64,000 bases of DNA, taken from the NCBI RefSeq assembly GCF_028769735.1, contig NC_088178.1, forward strand, positions 18,364,357 through 18,428,356, given 5' to 3'. Below, in pieces: positions 36,661-50,600 of the stretch. Position numbers and translations under genes: made by a program. The stretch's first letter is position 1. Every line of letters starts with the position of its first letter. The DNA comes from Zonotrichia leucophrys gambelii (taxonomy: Eukaryota > Chordata > Aves > Passeriformes > Passerellidae). Below the pieces are notes generated by a model. It made no database searches, had not been told where the DNA came from, and saw only the letters and a program-made list of their open reading frames with translations.

Positions 36661-39600
36661 CATAGTAAAACAGCATTTACATTTGTTTTCCCTGCACTAT
36701 TTGCAAACTGTATAATCCTTCTTTAATGGAGGATGCTGACAATAAAATTAAAAGTGTTATCAAAGAGGTAAGACCAGTGCCAAATAACTGCCTATGATGA
36801 CCAAGTATCTCATTTACACGTTTGCCTTTTGTTATGTGAAATCAAGTAAATCTGCTTATCTCTCATAATGCCACTCCTTTTTAATAGTTACTACTGCTTG
36901 GATAGCTACTCTTTCTATAGAATATCCTTCTTTGTTAGCATGTGCCATTATTTAAATGTGCATTATCTTTTTACACTCCATTTCAAAACCAAAGAGAATC
37001 ATGTAGCAAGAGCAACCACTGTATTTCATTATTTAAAATCTCTCTTTGCCTTTGGATTATTTGTAAAAGTTTTTATATCTTTTTTCTATTTCATTGATCA
37101 AGTGTTTTAATAGCAGAGCTAAGGTTATTACTAGAAGTATTTGATGATGCTTGTAGTCTTACAGACACATTTAAATATGTTTGTTCTGCACCTCTTAATC
37201 AAAGTGACAGATAGAACCAAGGCTTATAAATGACCCCATGCATTACCTCATCAGTACTTTATTTCAAACATTTCTCATTTCATCAGAGACTTCTGCCTTT
37301 CTTCACTCACAAGAGTGTATCTTAGAGGATACTTTTCAACTATATCATTAATTAGCCTCCCAAGAAAAGGATGTTATCAATTAGGTTAGGAAAATACAAT
37401 TAGCCATTTTGCAGACACAACCAGTCAGTAACTTTCCTAACACGGAGAGAACACACAGTAACTAGTCTTTTTTTGGCATGGGAAGTACCATCCCTTTCCT
37501 TCTGATTCTCTCACTGAACACATTTTACACCTTCATTGTATTATTATGTGTAAACTGTCAAGTGATGACAATGTGGGGAAAAGCTCAGCATAGTTTCTGA
37601 TGAACTATCAGAGTTTTGGGAGAATATAATGGTGGTTACCAGTGTGTGCTCTCCCACAGTTTGGATGCTCTTTTTGAAAGTGAGGACTTGATGCCTATGA
37701 AGGATTTTGTATGAATGCAGCAAAATATTAGGGCAGGTTCATGCCGAAATAAAAAATCCCTTTTTGTGACCATGTTGCAAGGATGTTGCAAAATGTTATG
37801 CTAAATCTTTGGTCAATTTGAATTAGCAACAGACATGAAATGCAGCTGATAATGCAGGGCACACTTCACACAATAGGAATAGTGTCCTTTGCAGGACATT
37901 TCTGAAGGCAGGTCTGTGTTTTTATAATTAAGGAGCACTCTTTAAATACCCAGAGTCATATGCAGTGCCCAGGAATTGTCAAACTAGCCAGAAGGATGTG
38001 GTTATTTACCAACTACTGCTTATGCTGATTTCCAATGTGCTACATATCATGCTTTTATGCTTTAGCAGAAAATGTGCTAAGTGCCATCATGAATTATTTC
38101 TTTAATTCATCATAAAAAAGTCCTGTCTAACCATATAAATTTTTCCTCCTGGAGGCAAATCATCCTGTTGATATGAAAAAAAACTTCCTAAATTTTAAAA
38201 ATATGAATCAAAGAATGAGTCTAAAAGTTTTCGCATTCTGCCCATTTCAGCAGCATGCCACATACATATGTAACATTAAGAATAATCTAAGAATTGTAGA
38301 ACTAGGAATCAGGAGAAAAGTATCATGTAGCTCTTTCTTTATTGATATTTTGTCTGCAGTACTTGCATCTACTGTGGCTTTCTCAAACAACAATACAATT
38401 TGTTCACTGAGGCATGTTTAATTCCATGAGGAGCACTCTGAGCAACTGCAAATATGGGTATTTGTGTAATGTTTTGGTGATTAAAAAGCCCCTCTTTTTC
38501 TTGCCATGCAGAATCATATAAAATTATTTTGTATGTGAGATGTTCTAAAATAGTTTTAATTGGAAAATTGTTTTACAGATTCAGAGTGCATTGCCATATT
38601 TCAGTTTCATAATTAACTTGGATACGGGAGTCCATATGGCAGATGAGCAATATTAAATAAAAATAGCTGGTTTGAAAGAGAGAAAAGTGATGTTATTGTG
38701 AAGAGATTTGTGGATTACATAATTCATGATTTTTATAGAAGACTTAGAGTTATGCCTAGAAACTGTTTTTTGTTTAGATTCTAACCAAGGTATGCCACTG
38801 TTGCAGTAATGAATAATGTAGATAACATGGTGCCCTCAGTGAACTATATAGCAGAAAAAGCAGCTGACTATCAGAAATAGCTCATTAGGAAAAAAAATAA
38901 AAAAGATAAATGTGAGCAAAGCACATTACCTTGATGGAGAAACAGAAAAGACAGATTCTACTTCACAACTAATTTGTAAAAACAAGCCTGAAAAATTTCT
39001 GGTTCCTAAAGCCTTTGGGCAAACTCAGAAATAATTAAATAAAAAATGTTCTCTGTTTCATACTTTTCAGATGAAATGGTAAGATATTTCATCATGAAAG
39101 TTTATGTAATGCAAATGTGGGCCAACAGCAGTATAGGACTTCTAAAAATGAAGCCATGGATGAGAAAGACACAATGAGTCTGACTCATTATAGCATCGCT
39201 GTTTGCAACTCCAGGATGTAGTTAAGATGGTGTCAGCACTTTTATTATATAACCTATTTTCAGTTGTTTATTACTTAGCTATAAAAATTTACCTCAAGCT
39301 AAATCTGAGTGCACAAGGTTTCAGGTATTGTGTTGGGTTTTGTTGTTGTTGTTTTGGGGTTTTTAATAAGTTTTTAATAAATTCTAAGCTTTGACTAATG
39401 TATTTACAATTGGAGAAATCTCTTTTCTGTGAAAGGTGTTGAATTTACACACTTCTTTTACTGAATTTATAAGTTTCTTTTAATTTCCAGAGCATTTAAA
39501 GCATTATTGGAAAACTCATTCTGCACCATTAAATTTTTTCAGCTTGTATATTTCCAAATATTTTAAAATCAATCATTAAACCAATTTAATCCCTGTCAAA

Positions 39601-42600
39601 AAGGAGAGATGGGATGGTTGAAATTAATGTACAAATAATGGAACCAAAAAACCTTACTCCAAAAGTATAGTGTAGCATAGAGCTACAACTTAAAACCAAG
39701 TAGCAAATTCACTGAATAAACCCACATATCTACTACTTTTTTGTCTGTTTCCTAATCTACTGTATCTGGTACTGCACAGTCTTAACTTTTCTGTATGTCT
39801 ACAAAGCATGAAAATCTATAAAACATTTCATCAGTGCACCATCTGAGTAAACCCCAAAAAGACTGTAAAAATGTAATTCAGAAGTAGTAGGTCATCTTCC
39901 ATCTAGTCCAACAACAGGGAAAACTTTCATGTTATATACCAAAAATGCTTGCATTGGTGGTGCATTTCACATGTTTGTTGTTTTCAGAGATGGATTTAAG
40001 CACTTCCAGGCCCTTTTCCTCTATTAGTGCCAAAGCCCATGAAGCTCCCCAGGGCTGCAGTGAGGGGTGAAGAAGGGAAAGGCACAGGGTAGCACTGCCC
40101 AGATAGCAGCAATAATGCACTGCTGAAAATGGGGTGATGTCCCAGTTCTAGCCCATTCATCAGACAGTGCTGACTCAGCTTGTGGCACACTCTGTCTGCA
40201 CCCTGAAGAGAAGCCATGTGCAGATAAATTCTGGGACCGCTCGAAACACTTGTACCAATTTAAAAGTGATGTCCCCATATGCTCCTGTAAAGACTAAAGG
40301 CAGTCTTGTCAATTCTACCAACATCATTTGAGTGTGTATCATCTGAAATTGAAGGACAGATATTTATCTTATGCTTGGTTTCCACTTAGCTTTGCAAAAA
40401 ATTGATTTAAAGGTTGATTCATAATCTGCACAGTACAGAAATGATAGCCATTAAATATGCAGTAATAGGTCACATACACAGCCTTCAGCACTACAATCAG
40501 TTTAGCTAGGTGAATGAATGATGAATAAGACATCACACCCTTCTCAAAAAAAGTATATTTAGGTCACTGACTTATCTGATATAGCATTAGTTAATGTGTG
40601 CTTTGAAAGCCTTTTTAAGAGTGAGCACAGAGAAATCACTGGGGTTTTGTACTGGTTAAAGGTAGTCTTAACTTTAGATTTTGCTCCCAATTAATATATA
40701 ATATTAATATAGACATTCTAAAATAAGCTACTATCTCTCCCCATCTATGCACATACAGTGATTAACTGGTCAACTCAAATATTACCAAATTCATACACAT
40801 TGTAAGTCAAAACTAAAGGAAATGCAGTGGAGCACTTAATTTACTGCTTTGAGGCAAATTCATTAATTTCACTTTCATTTATAAATCTTCAGGTAATCTT
40901 TTTTCCTTCCCTTTCCTTATGGTTGAAAAGAAGAAAAAACAAACAGAAGCTCACACCAAAAAAGTTATTTCTAGGATCCACTACTCTTGTGAGTCACTTT
41001 CCTTTGAGTAGTTTGGTCATCTGGCTAAAGACTGAAGTGTCCCAGGTAAGTTACTTTCTGTTGCTCCCTGTCTTTGAGGAGCAATTTCATAGTTGGTTTA
41101 TTTTCTTTTTTGGGCATATATGCTGCTTTTCTTTAATTCTCTTGTATTTACTTTCCCTTCTTTCTCCCTTTTTCCAGATTTATTCTATTACTGAACAATT
41201 GCACTTAAACATATTCTCTATCTTAGCTTCTGAACTACGAGTGTATAAACTTAAAAGCAGTTAACGTGTTTGAGTGAAGAGATGAATATGTATAAATCTA
41301 AAATAGGACTGCTCCTCTTGAGCTGGGGCTGTGAGGCACTGCAGGAAGGAACAGTTTCTTATGCAGAAGTCATTGCACACATTTCCACTGTCAGCTCTCA
41401 GTGCTCTGACAGGACCCCAAAGACTGGAGGGTCCCTTTTCTGGCTCTTCCTATTGCTAAATCTGCTGTCAGATGGAAGGGTGCAGGAAGCAGAGGAATTC
41501 TGAAGGAAAGGTTGTTGACTTATTTAAGCAAAGAGAATTTCCACATATCATTTTCATATAGCATCCTTCTAAAAATTTTCAGTCTTTTCTTTGCAGAAGT
41601 AATCTTCCATCTCCTTTTCAGAAAAAGATAAAGGTTTTTAGAAACTCCTTGGTGTCATTAGAATCTAAACATACTGCTGTCTTTTTATTTACACAGTGAC
41701 CATTATGCTGAGGATCATCTCACCAAAGATATAATTTTATTAATTAATTACTTCTACAATATTTTAATTGAATCTTTATTTTATTATTTTACTTTATTTT
41801 CCTTTAGTTTTAATCAAAGCTTTTAGCCCGCAGTCTACACATTTAGCAGAGAAATTCAACTGCACATAGAACAACCTATTAACAGGTTAAAAATGGAATT
41901 GTCCTGAAGGAGAACCAGCTCTCCATGCAATAGTTTGATGCTACTGCAATAACAGGGAGTTCACAAAATTAGATGACTAAGAATTCTGAGAGTATTTTTA
42001 CAAAAGAAGACACATAATTGGAATTTTGTCCCAAGACTTTGATGTCTGTATCTTGGCTGTATCTTGCCTGTGCTGCATCTTTGAATTTTCCAGCTTTTGT
42101 CACTGTAATACTTTGGATCACAACTAATAGAGAAGGTTTCTTCTTTTTTGTTGTTATTATTTTTGCCCATACTATGTAATTGACCCATTTCCATGTAATT
42201 TACTCAGGAAAACTTGTCGTGCCTTTTTTTCTGCATTACAAATATTTCTGATTTGCAAGTCATTAAACACTTTCCATAGCAGTTATATCCTTAAAGGGTG
42301 GGCAAATTCCAAAAAACCTCAAATTCAGCATATTTAAAATCTTTGTAAAAGGAGATGGCAGGTTTGCTTAATCAATATATAATATTGCATTGAAAATGTT
42401 GTAAAATTCTTGAAAGTAAGACAGTGTAAGGACAAATTTATACATATAGAACCAAGCATGAAATATCTCTATTTCTCTCATTCAGGATACTCCTTTATAC
42501 TCATAATTTCCAACTTTTTTAAGCCTTGTAAGAAAACTAAGATGTATCTCCGGCTAATTCTAAATGCAAAAGAAGTACTACTGTCTATGATATTTTCCTA

Positions 42601-42719
42601 TTCTCATTAACTTTCCAAACTGTACAGAAAATACAAAAGTGCTCTCTAATGTACCTATATAAACAAAAACACACAAAAAATTATACACATTTCACACGGA
42701 TGTTAGAAGAAATGTACCC
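36661..42719. other. Noncoding sequence, no gene seen
   Basis: AT-rich DNA with a mildly GC-richer patch at about 40018-40250. A 145-codon + frame (40827-41264) lies in pyrimidine-rich sequence, and its translation is dominated by L, F and S, as expected from T/C-rich DNA. A strong polypyrimidine tract followed by CAG ends at 41177 and resembles a splice acceptor. No exon partner is visible. Confidence 0.5.
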
Positions 42720-43135
42720 AGAAAGAAAAGATTATCCCCCTGTGTTCAGCCCCAGATCCTGTGCTCATTTTGGGGCCAGTCACCACAAGGAAAATTTTGG
42801 GGTCGGTCACCACAAGGAAAGCACTGAGGAGCTGGGGCATGTCCAGAGACCAGCAGTGGAACCAGCAAAGGTCTGGAGCATCTGAGGGAGCTGGGGATGC
42901 TCAGCCTGGAGAGGAGGAGGCTCGGGGGGGGCCCTCATCACTCCCTACAATGCCTGGAAGGAGGCTGCAGCCAGGTGGGGGTTGGGCTCTTCTCCCGAAT
43001 AACCATAAATAGGAAAGAAGAAATGGCAATAAGTTCTCCCTGGGGAGTTTTGATTAGATACTAGCTAAAACTTCTTCACCAAAAGGGCTGTTGAGCCCTG
43101 GAAGGTGTGCCTGGGGAAGTGGTTGCACAGCCTAA
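42720..43135 (+). mobile_element. CR1 LINE internal fragment lacking its 3' end
   Basis: From about 42825 the CR1 consensus is easily followed: TGTCCAGAGACC, GGTCTGGAGCA, GAGGGAGCTGGGGATG, CTCAGCCTGGAGAGGAGGAGGCTC, CCTCATCACTCCCTACAA, GGAGGCTGCAGCCAGGTGGG, GGCTCTTCTCCC, then AACTTCTTCACC, AAAGGGCTGTTGAGC and GGGAAGTGGTTG. The match stops near 43130, well short of the CR1 3' terminus and its octamer tail. The upstream part (42768-42820) includes a 27-bp tandem duplication. It is better preserved than the copy at 36 kb. The open frames of 78-83 codons here are remnants or shadows, since CR1 coding at this position is 3' region. Confidence 0.85.
42768..42820. repeat. 27-bp tandem duplication at CR1 5' edge
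   Basis: Two adjacent copies of a unit with TTTTGGGG at its start and GTCACCACAAGGAAA near its end, differing at two positions. The second copy runs directly into recognisable CR1 sequence. Confidence 0.85.
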
Positions 43136-44177
43136 AATCATGTAATGAATGTGAGAGGTGTGTAATGTTTAGATGCAGTATTCTCTGGAATTTATTTCAA
43201 AGCATAATTCTTGACATCACAATGCCGTCTCTAAGTAAACTTTGTTCCAGTAGAACCGCACACTTAAATCACATTGCACACATGACTTGCTCTTATAACT
43301 GTAATTGTTACACTTATTCCAAATGTTAATGGATTGAGGTAAGCCTGAATTCTCAGGCAAAATAGAGATTGTAAGTACAATCCAGCACCAGAGCTTTTAC
43401 AGCAAATAACAAATAACATTTTTATCATGCTGACAGTCACAAAAATAGCATGGGATAAAATAGCTGTTAAAACCTTTTCTCCTTCCTTAGAGAGCTATGT
43501 AAGTCACCTATAGCCTAAGATTCATAATATTTTTTATCCTTACCAGGCAAGGAGTAAGATAATTGGTCTGACTGCGTATCTGTTTCAAAAGCATCAAAAC
43601 AATATATGCAATGGAATCTGAGGGGGGAAAATCACATTGTAGAATGATAAATGATAATATGCCCAACAGGTAAACTTTTTATAGGACAGGGCTAGGGATC
43701 AAGGTTACAGCTAATAATGTATTGCAGAAGACTGTAATTGTCTGAAATATTTTCTGATTATTTCTAAAATGGTATTTTGATGTACTGCAGCTCTTCTTAG
43801 GCTCTGATAGTTATTAATAGATACATGTCCTTTAGTATAAGTAATCTGTTCCACATAGGAAGAATATATTGTTCAAAATAAGAAGGCATGTTTCATTTTA
43901 TAATTGGTTGAAAACTCTTGAGAAATAGTTGTTCATTCTGGAAAGTACTGTAGAGAATAAATTGCCTCTTCTGCTTCAAAAATCTATGAAGTCTTATCTT
44001 TTTTGATTCAAGGTTTTCCTCGAAAAGTAAATTTAGATACTAGGAGAGCAGAAAATTCTGCTTTTATGTAGTAAGTAAAATATTAAAGGAAATTACATCA
44101 AAGATCTAATACTGTGGATTTTGTTTGGGTTTATTTTGGCAGTGAACCTATTAAAATCTATTCTTTCAGACTAACAC

Positions 44178-44201
44178 TTTTTTCTTTTTTTTTTTCCTTT
44201 T
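44178..44201. repeat. Poly(T) tract with C interruptions
   Basis: T-rich pyrimidine tract of about 24 bp with a few C. No associated retroposon body was identified. Confidence 0.65.
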
Positions 44202-44633
44202 CTAAAGTTTAATAAAAATAAATTCCCTCTGAACTAAATCCTAGCAAATCTAATCAAAGGCAGTCACTTCACTAAGGGGAAGCAGGGGGTGGGGAAGAAC
44301 TAAATTACAACTTTCTACAAGATTCTAAAAAGCAAAATGGAAAAAAGCCATGGTCAATATAATAAATCATAACATCATAGAGAGCTTATTTGGAGGGAGT
44401 TAAGGAGTGTTGATTAAGGAGGTGTTGGTGTTAAGGTTGTAATCAGGCAGCCATTTCAAGCCTCACTTTCACAGCCTGCTGACATGAAGGAATAACATTT
44501 ATTTTGTGAACAGTTATGTGACTGAAGTCAGAGACAGATGAGAAAAGGATTTTCCCCTCCTCTTATTTCAGCTGTAAAATAAAAACATTTAAAGGCTTTA
44601 TGAGTTACAAAATGAGATGTGTTTGATGATTTT

Positions 44634-44644
44634 CCCCCCCCCCC
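44634..44644. repeat. Poly(C) run
   Basis: Eleven consecutive C, unusual in this AT-rich background. Homopolymer C runs are prone to sequencing error, so the exact length should be treated with care. Confidence 0.8.
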
Positions 44645-47600
44645 TTCTCCAGGATGAAAGCTACCTTTTCCAAATATGCAAATTAACATCTGTATAAGCA
44701 GAATGTGGAAAAAGCAAAACGGACTCTTCACATGCTCATATCAATATCTATGTGTGTACATAAGCATGTGAATATGAGAGCCTGATAAACTGCTGGGTGG
44801 GAAATCTGCAAGTAAAGGCCTTGGTCTCCCCTCACATTGTGTAAATTGAAAATAATTCTGCTGAATTCAGTAGGCACAGTTCTGCTGTCAAAGTGGTTTC
44901 TCAGGGAAATTAACTAAAAGGCACTGATACTTTAGACAGTTGAGTCTGAAGTAGTGTTTTAAGCTGCTGAGAAAGATCAGATTTTCATCTCATTTTACTG
45001 CTTTGCATAGTTTCAATAGTGTGTAGTAACAAGCTATAGGAAAAACAGAATGACACCTATGTTTGGATAAGAACATAATGGTGCAACAAAGTCTTATTTT
45101 TCCTCTAGCAAACTGCGTGTACATGTGAAAATCCAAGTTCAGTGCATTGTAATTCATTGCTTGAATTATGTATGTGCCAAATATTCTCTGTCAATGGAAC
45201 TCTTTCTAATTTCTAATTTTTATTGGAGTAAAATTGGTAGCTGTAAATTGGCAGTATAAATCAAAAACAATTAAAAAAATTGTATGTGTGAAAGTTAAAT
45301 TTTAATGCCTACAAATTCAAGAAGATCATTTATGTTTAGGGGGAAAAAAAGGTCTTATCTTCTAAACCCTTCCATACTTATTTCATGTAAAAGGCCATTT
45401 ATAAATAATTCCTATGGAAAGGAATTACTGCAAAGCACAGAAAACATTTTCTTTTCAGAGATAACTTCCAAATTGGCTCAGATCACCCAGACAGCTGATA
45501 CAGCATGATCAGAACAGAGTACCTGGTACACTATTACTGCAACTCCCCAAGTCAAGGCCACTTCTTAGCAAATTACTTTCTACATAAGCAAGCAATGATT
45601 TCAAATTTCCTCATTCCTTAAACCAAATTGCAGCAATCTTTACCTAACATACACTAATGAATCTTGGCATCTTTATATGTAGTCCATCTAGGAAAAAAGC
45701 ACTTTGGTCTCCTCAGGGGAAGTTCATGTCCAAGTGGAAAACTTCTTGAGGACTTCATAAAGGACTTCATAATGCACAGCAGTTTTATAGGCCTATTATG
45801 GAAAATGTAAGTAGATCTCAGTTCATGAAAATGAGAGCTCAGGTTGTGCAGTTCCATCCCTGAAAGCATGACTGTCTTGCTTGCAAACATCCAGGCTAGA
45901 ACTTCACTGCAGGACCTGCACTGAGGGGATAATTGAATCATAACGACTAGCATGGTGATGAAATAATGTGTATTAAAATTGGATTACACATTCACTGCCT
46001 TTTTGCACAGCAGATGTTGAAACATCCTGACAGTTCTGAAAGTATGAAGACTACAGAAGAGGTGAACAGAATAATATAACTCTTCTTCTTCTAAATTTAT
46101 CATATAGAGTAGAAGAGTAGAGACTAGAATTTCTAGATTCTAGGACACTGCCCCAGGGGTTTTAAAGATGGTTTTTGTTGCACTGTTGAGCAGTAGGGTA
46201 ATGAGGTAGTATTAACTGCAATGACTTGACTGAAGATCTATTAGCTATTACCTTTCTGAGTGTTGAAAAGCATGAATTCATGCCTACATAATTCCTGAAG
46301 TTGACTAATCAATAACGAATTTAATAATACTTCTTTTCTTTTCATTTGTTTTCCATTCATCATTCAAATTTTCAACTTTTATTCCCCAGAATGATAAAGG
46401 TTAGAACTTTTTCCTTGGCATAATTGATGGCACTACAATCAAAGTGCTGATAATTGTATATAATTGCATGTTGGAGCCAAACTGCGAAGAGAAGGTTAAG
46501 CACTTCAAGAGGAGACGAAGGAATGTGAGACTGGCAATTTCTCTGCAAGCACCCTGGAGAAGGGTCATCCCACTCTTTGTGCTGCTGCATGGCCAGAAAA
46601 TGCCCTTTTGGTGTGTCCCAAAACCAGGAGGGAAGGCTGTTCAGAAAGATTGGACATGAAGATTCCAAATCATGGCCTTATCCTTTCTTCCAACTGCTCT
46701 GTGAAGACAGATGCATTTAAGAGAAAGCCTCCAGTGTGAGGCAGAGATTTTGTGCTACTGTTTAAATCAGAGTATTTAATATGTGGACATGTGTTCAGCA
46801 CTGCTCTATTACAGTAGCTCCACATATTTTCATGGTTTGATGCCTCAGAATAGAGTATCTTTTAAAGGACTTCCTGAGCGTGGTTAATTCCTTGCTGAAT
46901 CAGCTGGAATGGTGGAGACTCAATTTTTACAGCTGTCTCAGCCTTTCATTCTAGAAAAGCTTCAAAATACTTAGCAGTGAATCAAACTCTATGGTAACTT
47001 ATTGGTAGGATTTTGCTGAAATGATAGAGTTGCTACAGCAGTAATTCCCATTTCCATAGCAAAATTGTGGTTTACTTATCCAGCTATTTCAAAAATGTTA
47101 TTGGAGAAGATTCACTTTTCAATTTATATTTTTATCCATTAGACCTTCAATTTTTTTAAAACCTATCATATTTTAAAAGACAATTACAATGTTAAAATGC
47201 TTCGTTTTTATTTTTCCGCAATATCAAACAAAGCAATAATGATTTCTTCTTTTATTCTGATTGAAAATGTAATCGATTTCAGCTTTTGTTCTTTCCTTGC
47301 TTCAGTCCTAAGCATGGGCTAAAAATTCCACATGTCAGTTTGAAAGTAGAGAGCTTTACAATTAAGGAAAAAAAGATCAGTGGCTTACTGTGTAATGGGA
47401 AGTTCAGATTTGTACTTTCACATACCATGCTTCTTGGTAGGAGAGCCAATTTCTGAGCTGCTCATACTGTACAGCTCTCATTCACAGGATCTCTTCATGG
47501 GAATAATTGCATAAATAAGTACATATGATCTTTATGCCTTTCATCCTGAGAAAGCATTGCAAAAGCAGAAGCAAAGCAAGTACTCCTCTCTGAAGTACGT

Positions 47601-50600
47601 GGGACAATTCCACCCTAAATTCTCAGCCACATTTATTTTTCAGGTAATTAAAAAAAATATTCAGAACCATCCACCCAAGAAATAGTGGACTTCTGAAGGT
47701 ATTTGAAACCTGAAATTTCTATTCACAGATTTTCATCTTAAGCCTCCTGAAAGAGGTTGTTGTTATTCATTATTTTGGGACAAATTTTTGAATAGGTAAA
47801 CTTGGTAATTTCATCTGATCGTATGGTCACTTTTCTATCTCTTCTAATGTATCTTCTTTATCATAATATTTACTTCTATTTATTGTGCAGTAATAGTAAT
47901 TAGATAAATAGCAACATGGGACGTTATCTCCCAACTCCTTATCTTTATCTGTGCATTGTTATCCCAAAGCATTCCCTCAGAAACACTCCTAAGTGAACTG
48001 AAACCCTTGATCCTTTAAGCTCCACAAGGATGACTGGGATGCTGTTCTGTACTGTGAATTTACTTTGTCATTTACTAAGAGTTTTGGACATGAAGTATCA
48101 TGTAGAAATTGGGCTGAACATGTGAGGATTCAGATTAATAGCAGGATGAATTTCCTGAATTGTGAGAAAATTTAATTTTTTTTGGAACGTATACTTCGGG
48201 GAACAACATTGAAAACCCAAACTTCCATTTCTATTCTTGTAATTTCAACACTTTTATGGTAGCTATCACCTCTAATTATCAGGGAACTCCCATTAGTCAT
48301 GCACTTAGATATGAGAGTGACTCCAGTGGCAGCAGCTCAAACCCAATTAGGAACCTGACTAAAAGTGCTATAAACCCAACTGTTTTTACTGGCAGATGAA
48401 AGTCAAGGGTATAAATGAGAGCAACCCCCAAAATCTTCTAAACAGTAATCTTGTATCACTGAGCATGTTGCTGTTTACTTCCTAAAATATAATTTTTGAT
48501 TGTGAGAATAAGTATTTATTATTAGGGCAATGGTTTCGTAAGTTTCTGTTACCCTTTTCTTGCTTTCCCAGGACTCTGCAAATATGTGCAAGGCTCTGAA
48601 CAATTAACAATTTGATATTCATATCCCAGGTTTATCTCCGCTCTCTATTTCTAGAAAGTGCATTAGATATTTTTTGTTGCCAGCCCTGTAATGACCCTCA
48701 GCTGTTTCCAGACTCTCTTAGGGTGTTAATATTTCATTTGCAATCACACTCTGTGAGCTGTAAAAATGTTTACAAATGTGTATAAGGCAACAGCACATTT
48801 TTCACATTTGAATCTATAGTGACAGCCCTAAACACAAAACACACAATGTGAATGAATATTTCTTCTATCTTCCAGATTCTTGATTCAGAGCCCAAAAGCT
48901 CAAATCAGGAGTGGCTTCCAGCACATCAGTGCTCTCATGTCCATACACTTCAGGTGCTTTTCCAGCACATCTATGTTTTTTGTTTATTAGTTCCCTGTGT
49001 TGATGACCACTTATGTGATTATGTATTTTATTGAACTGGGACTGCTGAGATCAAAGTTAGAAATAAATGAGTGCTGCTGCATATGGGTAAGTGCATATAT
49101 CTGCTCAATTGTTTAAATAATTCAGATTAATCTTTCAAAAAGCAGGAATCACAAGTGGGAAAGACACCTGTGGATTTTAGAAATCAGGTCTGGTGGCTGA
49201 TTGCAGTATTTTAAAGAATAGCTTGTTCGACAGCTTTATGCCTAGGAGGAGTGCAAAGCAGCAAATTACTTCTACTGAATGGGATAGTAAGAGTTTTTTA
49301 CTGTGGAAGTTAAATATCTCTCAGAAACAAAAGTATTCATAAATTCCATTTTAACCTGCTGTAGAATAGCTCATGAAACTGAAAGATCAGCAAGAAGTTA
49401 CAGATAATTTTGTCTGTTTTTATTTGCTTGCTGTATGCAAGACCATTAAAATATTCTTTTATCTAAAGTATAATTAGGAGACAACTACACTGTGAACAGC
49501 TATATCATTTAACTGCTTCAGAAGAAAAAAAGGTAATCTTGAATTTCATTCAGAAAGCTTTTGAATGAAGAAATTGAGGGCTACAATTTTATTCTTAAAA
49601 GAAAGCTTTTCTTTCTAGGATAAGCTACACAAAACTAGTTTGACTCACACAATTGTGTTTCACAAAAAATGTATTCAATAGGAAGTAGATCAATATTGTA
49701 CATAGACATTTTCACATTTAAATTTTCTTTTTTCTCCCTGAACATTTTGGGCCAGCTTTCTTCCTTTCATAATTTTCTCTGATACCTTTAAGTCTCAATT
49801 AGTGATATTCTTAGTGTTTCTGCATCTGGCTCACAAAATAAATGCCTTCCTACAAAAGCACTCCACTTATTACTTCACAAAGAAATTCTGATAATTCTAC
49901 ATTATTAAGACTCATAAGTAGATCAATAAGGAGAAATGAATAAATTCAAGTGCATTATGTCATAAGAAGAACACATTATGCCTCTGACAACTGCTGACTT
50001 ACGGAGGTGGAAAAAATTAAGTGAAATGGTTTTAAGTTTAAAAAAATTCTGGTCAAATCCACTCATTTCACTGAAAAATCAGTTTAATATGAGATTGTTT
50101 TGACAGTCAAAATACGATGATCTGAATCTTATCTTTCCTGTTGAATTTCTAATACTACTTACAAATTCTTCATTGATAATTTTATTTATTCTGAGGATTA
50201 AACTAGATTTTAAAAGCAGTGGGAAGTAATCATGATGTACCTGTTTTATTAGCATATAAATAGGCATAGCACTTAAGAAATATGTAGGGTAAAAATATAT
50301 TTTGTTCATAAGTATATCAAAAAATAGGATGACTCTTAATTGTTTCTTCTTGTTTATTTCCATGTCATTGTTTAACTCCTTTGACCTTTGTAAAAATGTC
50401 CAAGTTCTCAATGCAGTGGAAAGTGTAGCAGTGGCTGCATATGAGCTCACAGGCCTAATTACAAATTCTCCTTGAAAAGATAATCTTGCTTTCTGTCCCC
50501 CTTCAAATCTAAGACCATTTCTAATTATTCATTTTTATCTCAAATACTTAGAAAAATGTCTGTTCTCTAGACTTTCTGAGCACATGGAAAAATTGTTAAT

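Noticed and set aside
39890..39915. CATCTAGTCCAAC word as in CR1
   Set aside because: Only about 20 bases match and the flanks do not continue the consensus.
40827..41264. 145-codon + strand frame
   Set aside because: It lies in T/C-rich DNA and its L/F/S-rich translation follows from that composition. No recognisable membrane-protein family.
45749..45773. Direct duplication of GGACTTCATAA
   Set aside because: A 13-bp slippage duplication with no further structure; considered as a target-site duplication, but nothing lies between the copies.
46444..46700. Arg-rich + frame and a CR1-tail-like phrase near 46645-46695
   Set aside because: The words TTGGACATGAAGATTC and TTCTTCCAAC recall a CR1 or SINE tail, but the spacing is wrong and no octamer tail follows.
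50079..50450. 123-codon minus-strand frame
   Set aside because: I/K/N/L-rich translation in AT-rich DNA. Its length is expected by chance in a window of this size.
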